Positions 33,316 through 33,666 of a stretch of DNA of 33,666 bases are shown piece by piece; the stretch's first letter is position 1, and the number at the start of each line of letters is the position of its first letter. A program made the position numbers and the translations under genes. The stretch is from positions 1-33,666 of the forward strand of contig PAMG01000035.1 of assembly GCA_002707245.1 (NCBI GenBank). Direction: 5' to 3'. A model generated the notes under the pieces. It was not told the origin of the DNA, ran no database searches, and was given only the letters and a program-made list of their open reading frames with translations. Source of the DNA: Flavobacteriales bacterium. GTDB lineage: Bacteria > Bacteroidota > Bacteroidia > Flavobacteriales > TMED113.

Positions 33316-33666
33316 ATGAAAAAATTATTGTTAATACTTCCTCTATTATTGCTTTTTCCTCTTATTAGTTCAAGTCAAAGTCAAAAACTACCCAAACATC
33401 ATATATCAATTGGTCTACTAGATGCTAAAACGGGGTTCAGTGCTGTTGGGTATACTAGATCTATTCTACAAAATAAAAACAATGAAATTTTTATAGGATT
33501 TGGAACCATGCTTGCACTAAATACTGTTGTCGCAGGATATAAGAAATACTTGTTTAGATCTTTTATAGATGGATATTCTGTTATATCTATCCAAAATGTC
33601 TTCGGTATAGGCGGTGACTCTGATGCTGTCTGCTTGTCAATTGGGTTTGAGAAAAAAATCTGGAAA
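33316..33666 (+). CDS. Exported barrel-like protein, 3' end outside the window
   Basis: An open frame of 117 codons running off the right edge. It starts MKKLLLILPLLLLFPLI, a clear signal peptide ending near SSSQSQ. The visible mature part is beta-rich with Gly and aromatic alternation (HHISIGLLDAKTGFSAVGYT, IFIGFGTMLALNTVVAGY, NVFGIGGDSDAVCLSIGFE), like the first strands of an outer-membrane barrel. TAATTTTA ends six bases before the ATG; the same GAAAATAATTTTAA leader stands before the gene at 31485. Family not determinable from this fragment. Confidence 0.75.
   Translation, partial: MKKLLLILPLLLLFPLISSSQSQKLPKHHISIGLLDAKTGFSAVGYTRSILQNKNNEIFIGFGTMLALNTVVAGYKKYLFRSFIDGYSVISIQNVFGIGGDSDAVCLSIGFEKKIWK

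Overview
The window is AT-rich DNA from a Bacteroidota bacterium, most likely a marine or otherwise aquatic member of the Flavobacteriia/Flavobacteriales. Evidence for this: a long insert-bearing IspG, the DUF3108 / tryptophan 2,3-dioxygenase / M23 peptidase gene order, a TonB-dependent receptor paired with DUF4249, GLPGLI-like and DUF2490 proteins, type IX secretion (T9SS) tails, many short lipoproteins, almost no Shine-Dalgarno sequences, and promoter-like sequences of the Bacteroidetes type (TTG, 19-21 bases, TAnnTTTG). No rRNA, tRNA, CRISPR array, transposase or phage gene was recognised.

Left part (1-14089), mostly conserved housekeeping genes. It opens with the 3' part of leuS. A forward run follows: a DUF3108 protein, tryptophan 2,3-dioxygenase and a Csd3-like M23 peptidase lipoprotein. 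This run converges on a six-gene reverse cluster read from 12361 down to 5731: LD-carboxypeptidase, an RluB-type pseudouridine synthase, a membrane histidine kinase, HemW, a cyclase/kynurenine-formamidase-family hydrolase and IspG. The two convergent last genes share one TTAA as overlapping stop codons. metG reads away from the LD-carboxypeptidase across a 42-base gap and lacks the usual C-terminal tRNA-binding domain.

Right part (14185-33666), an export-rich accessory region. Apart from a cold-shock gene and one 46-codon reverse ORF, every gene begins with a signal peptide or lipobox. In order: a small protein of six 13-residue repeats that looks like the 7(1) septoil-knot family (DUF6150); an unrecognised 461-residue lipoprotein; a protein of four Cys-framed 38-residue modules; a lamin-tail/CotH protein with a T9SS tail; cspA; three small exported proteins; a TonB-dependent receptor with a DUF4249 lipoprotein; a secreted alpha/beta hydrolase; a series of small Cys-rich or barrel-like exported proteins; a DUF2490 plus CotH lipoprotein pair; a His/Cys-rich lipoprotein; a thyroglobulin-type-1/SGNH-hydrolase/thrombospondin-3 protein; and two further secreted proteins, the last cut by the window end.

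How the genes fit together: the left part joins isoprenoid, heme-related, tryptophan-degradation, peptidoglycan and translation genes without one obvious theme, although TDO and the cyclase-family hydrolase could act in succession on tryptophan. The right part reads as surface and secretome genes, several ending in related C-terminal tails (IYDDGSVEKK type) that probably serve T9SS export. Strongest candidates for new biology: the exported septoil-knot-like protein with its unknown lipoprotein neighbour, the 38-residue two-Cys module protein, the thyroglobulin-domain hydrolase and the shared compact tail.
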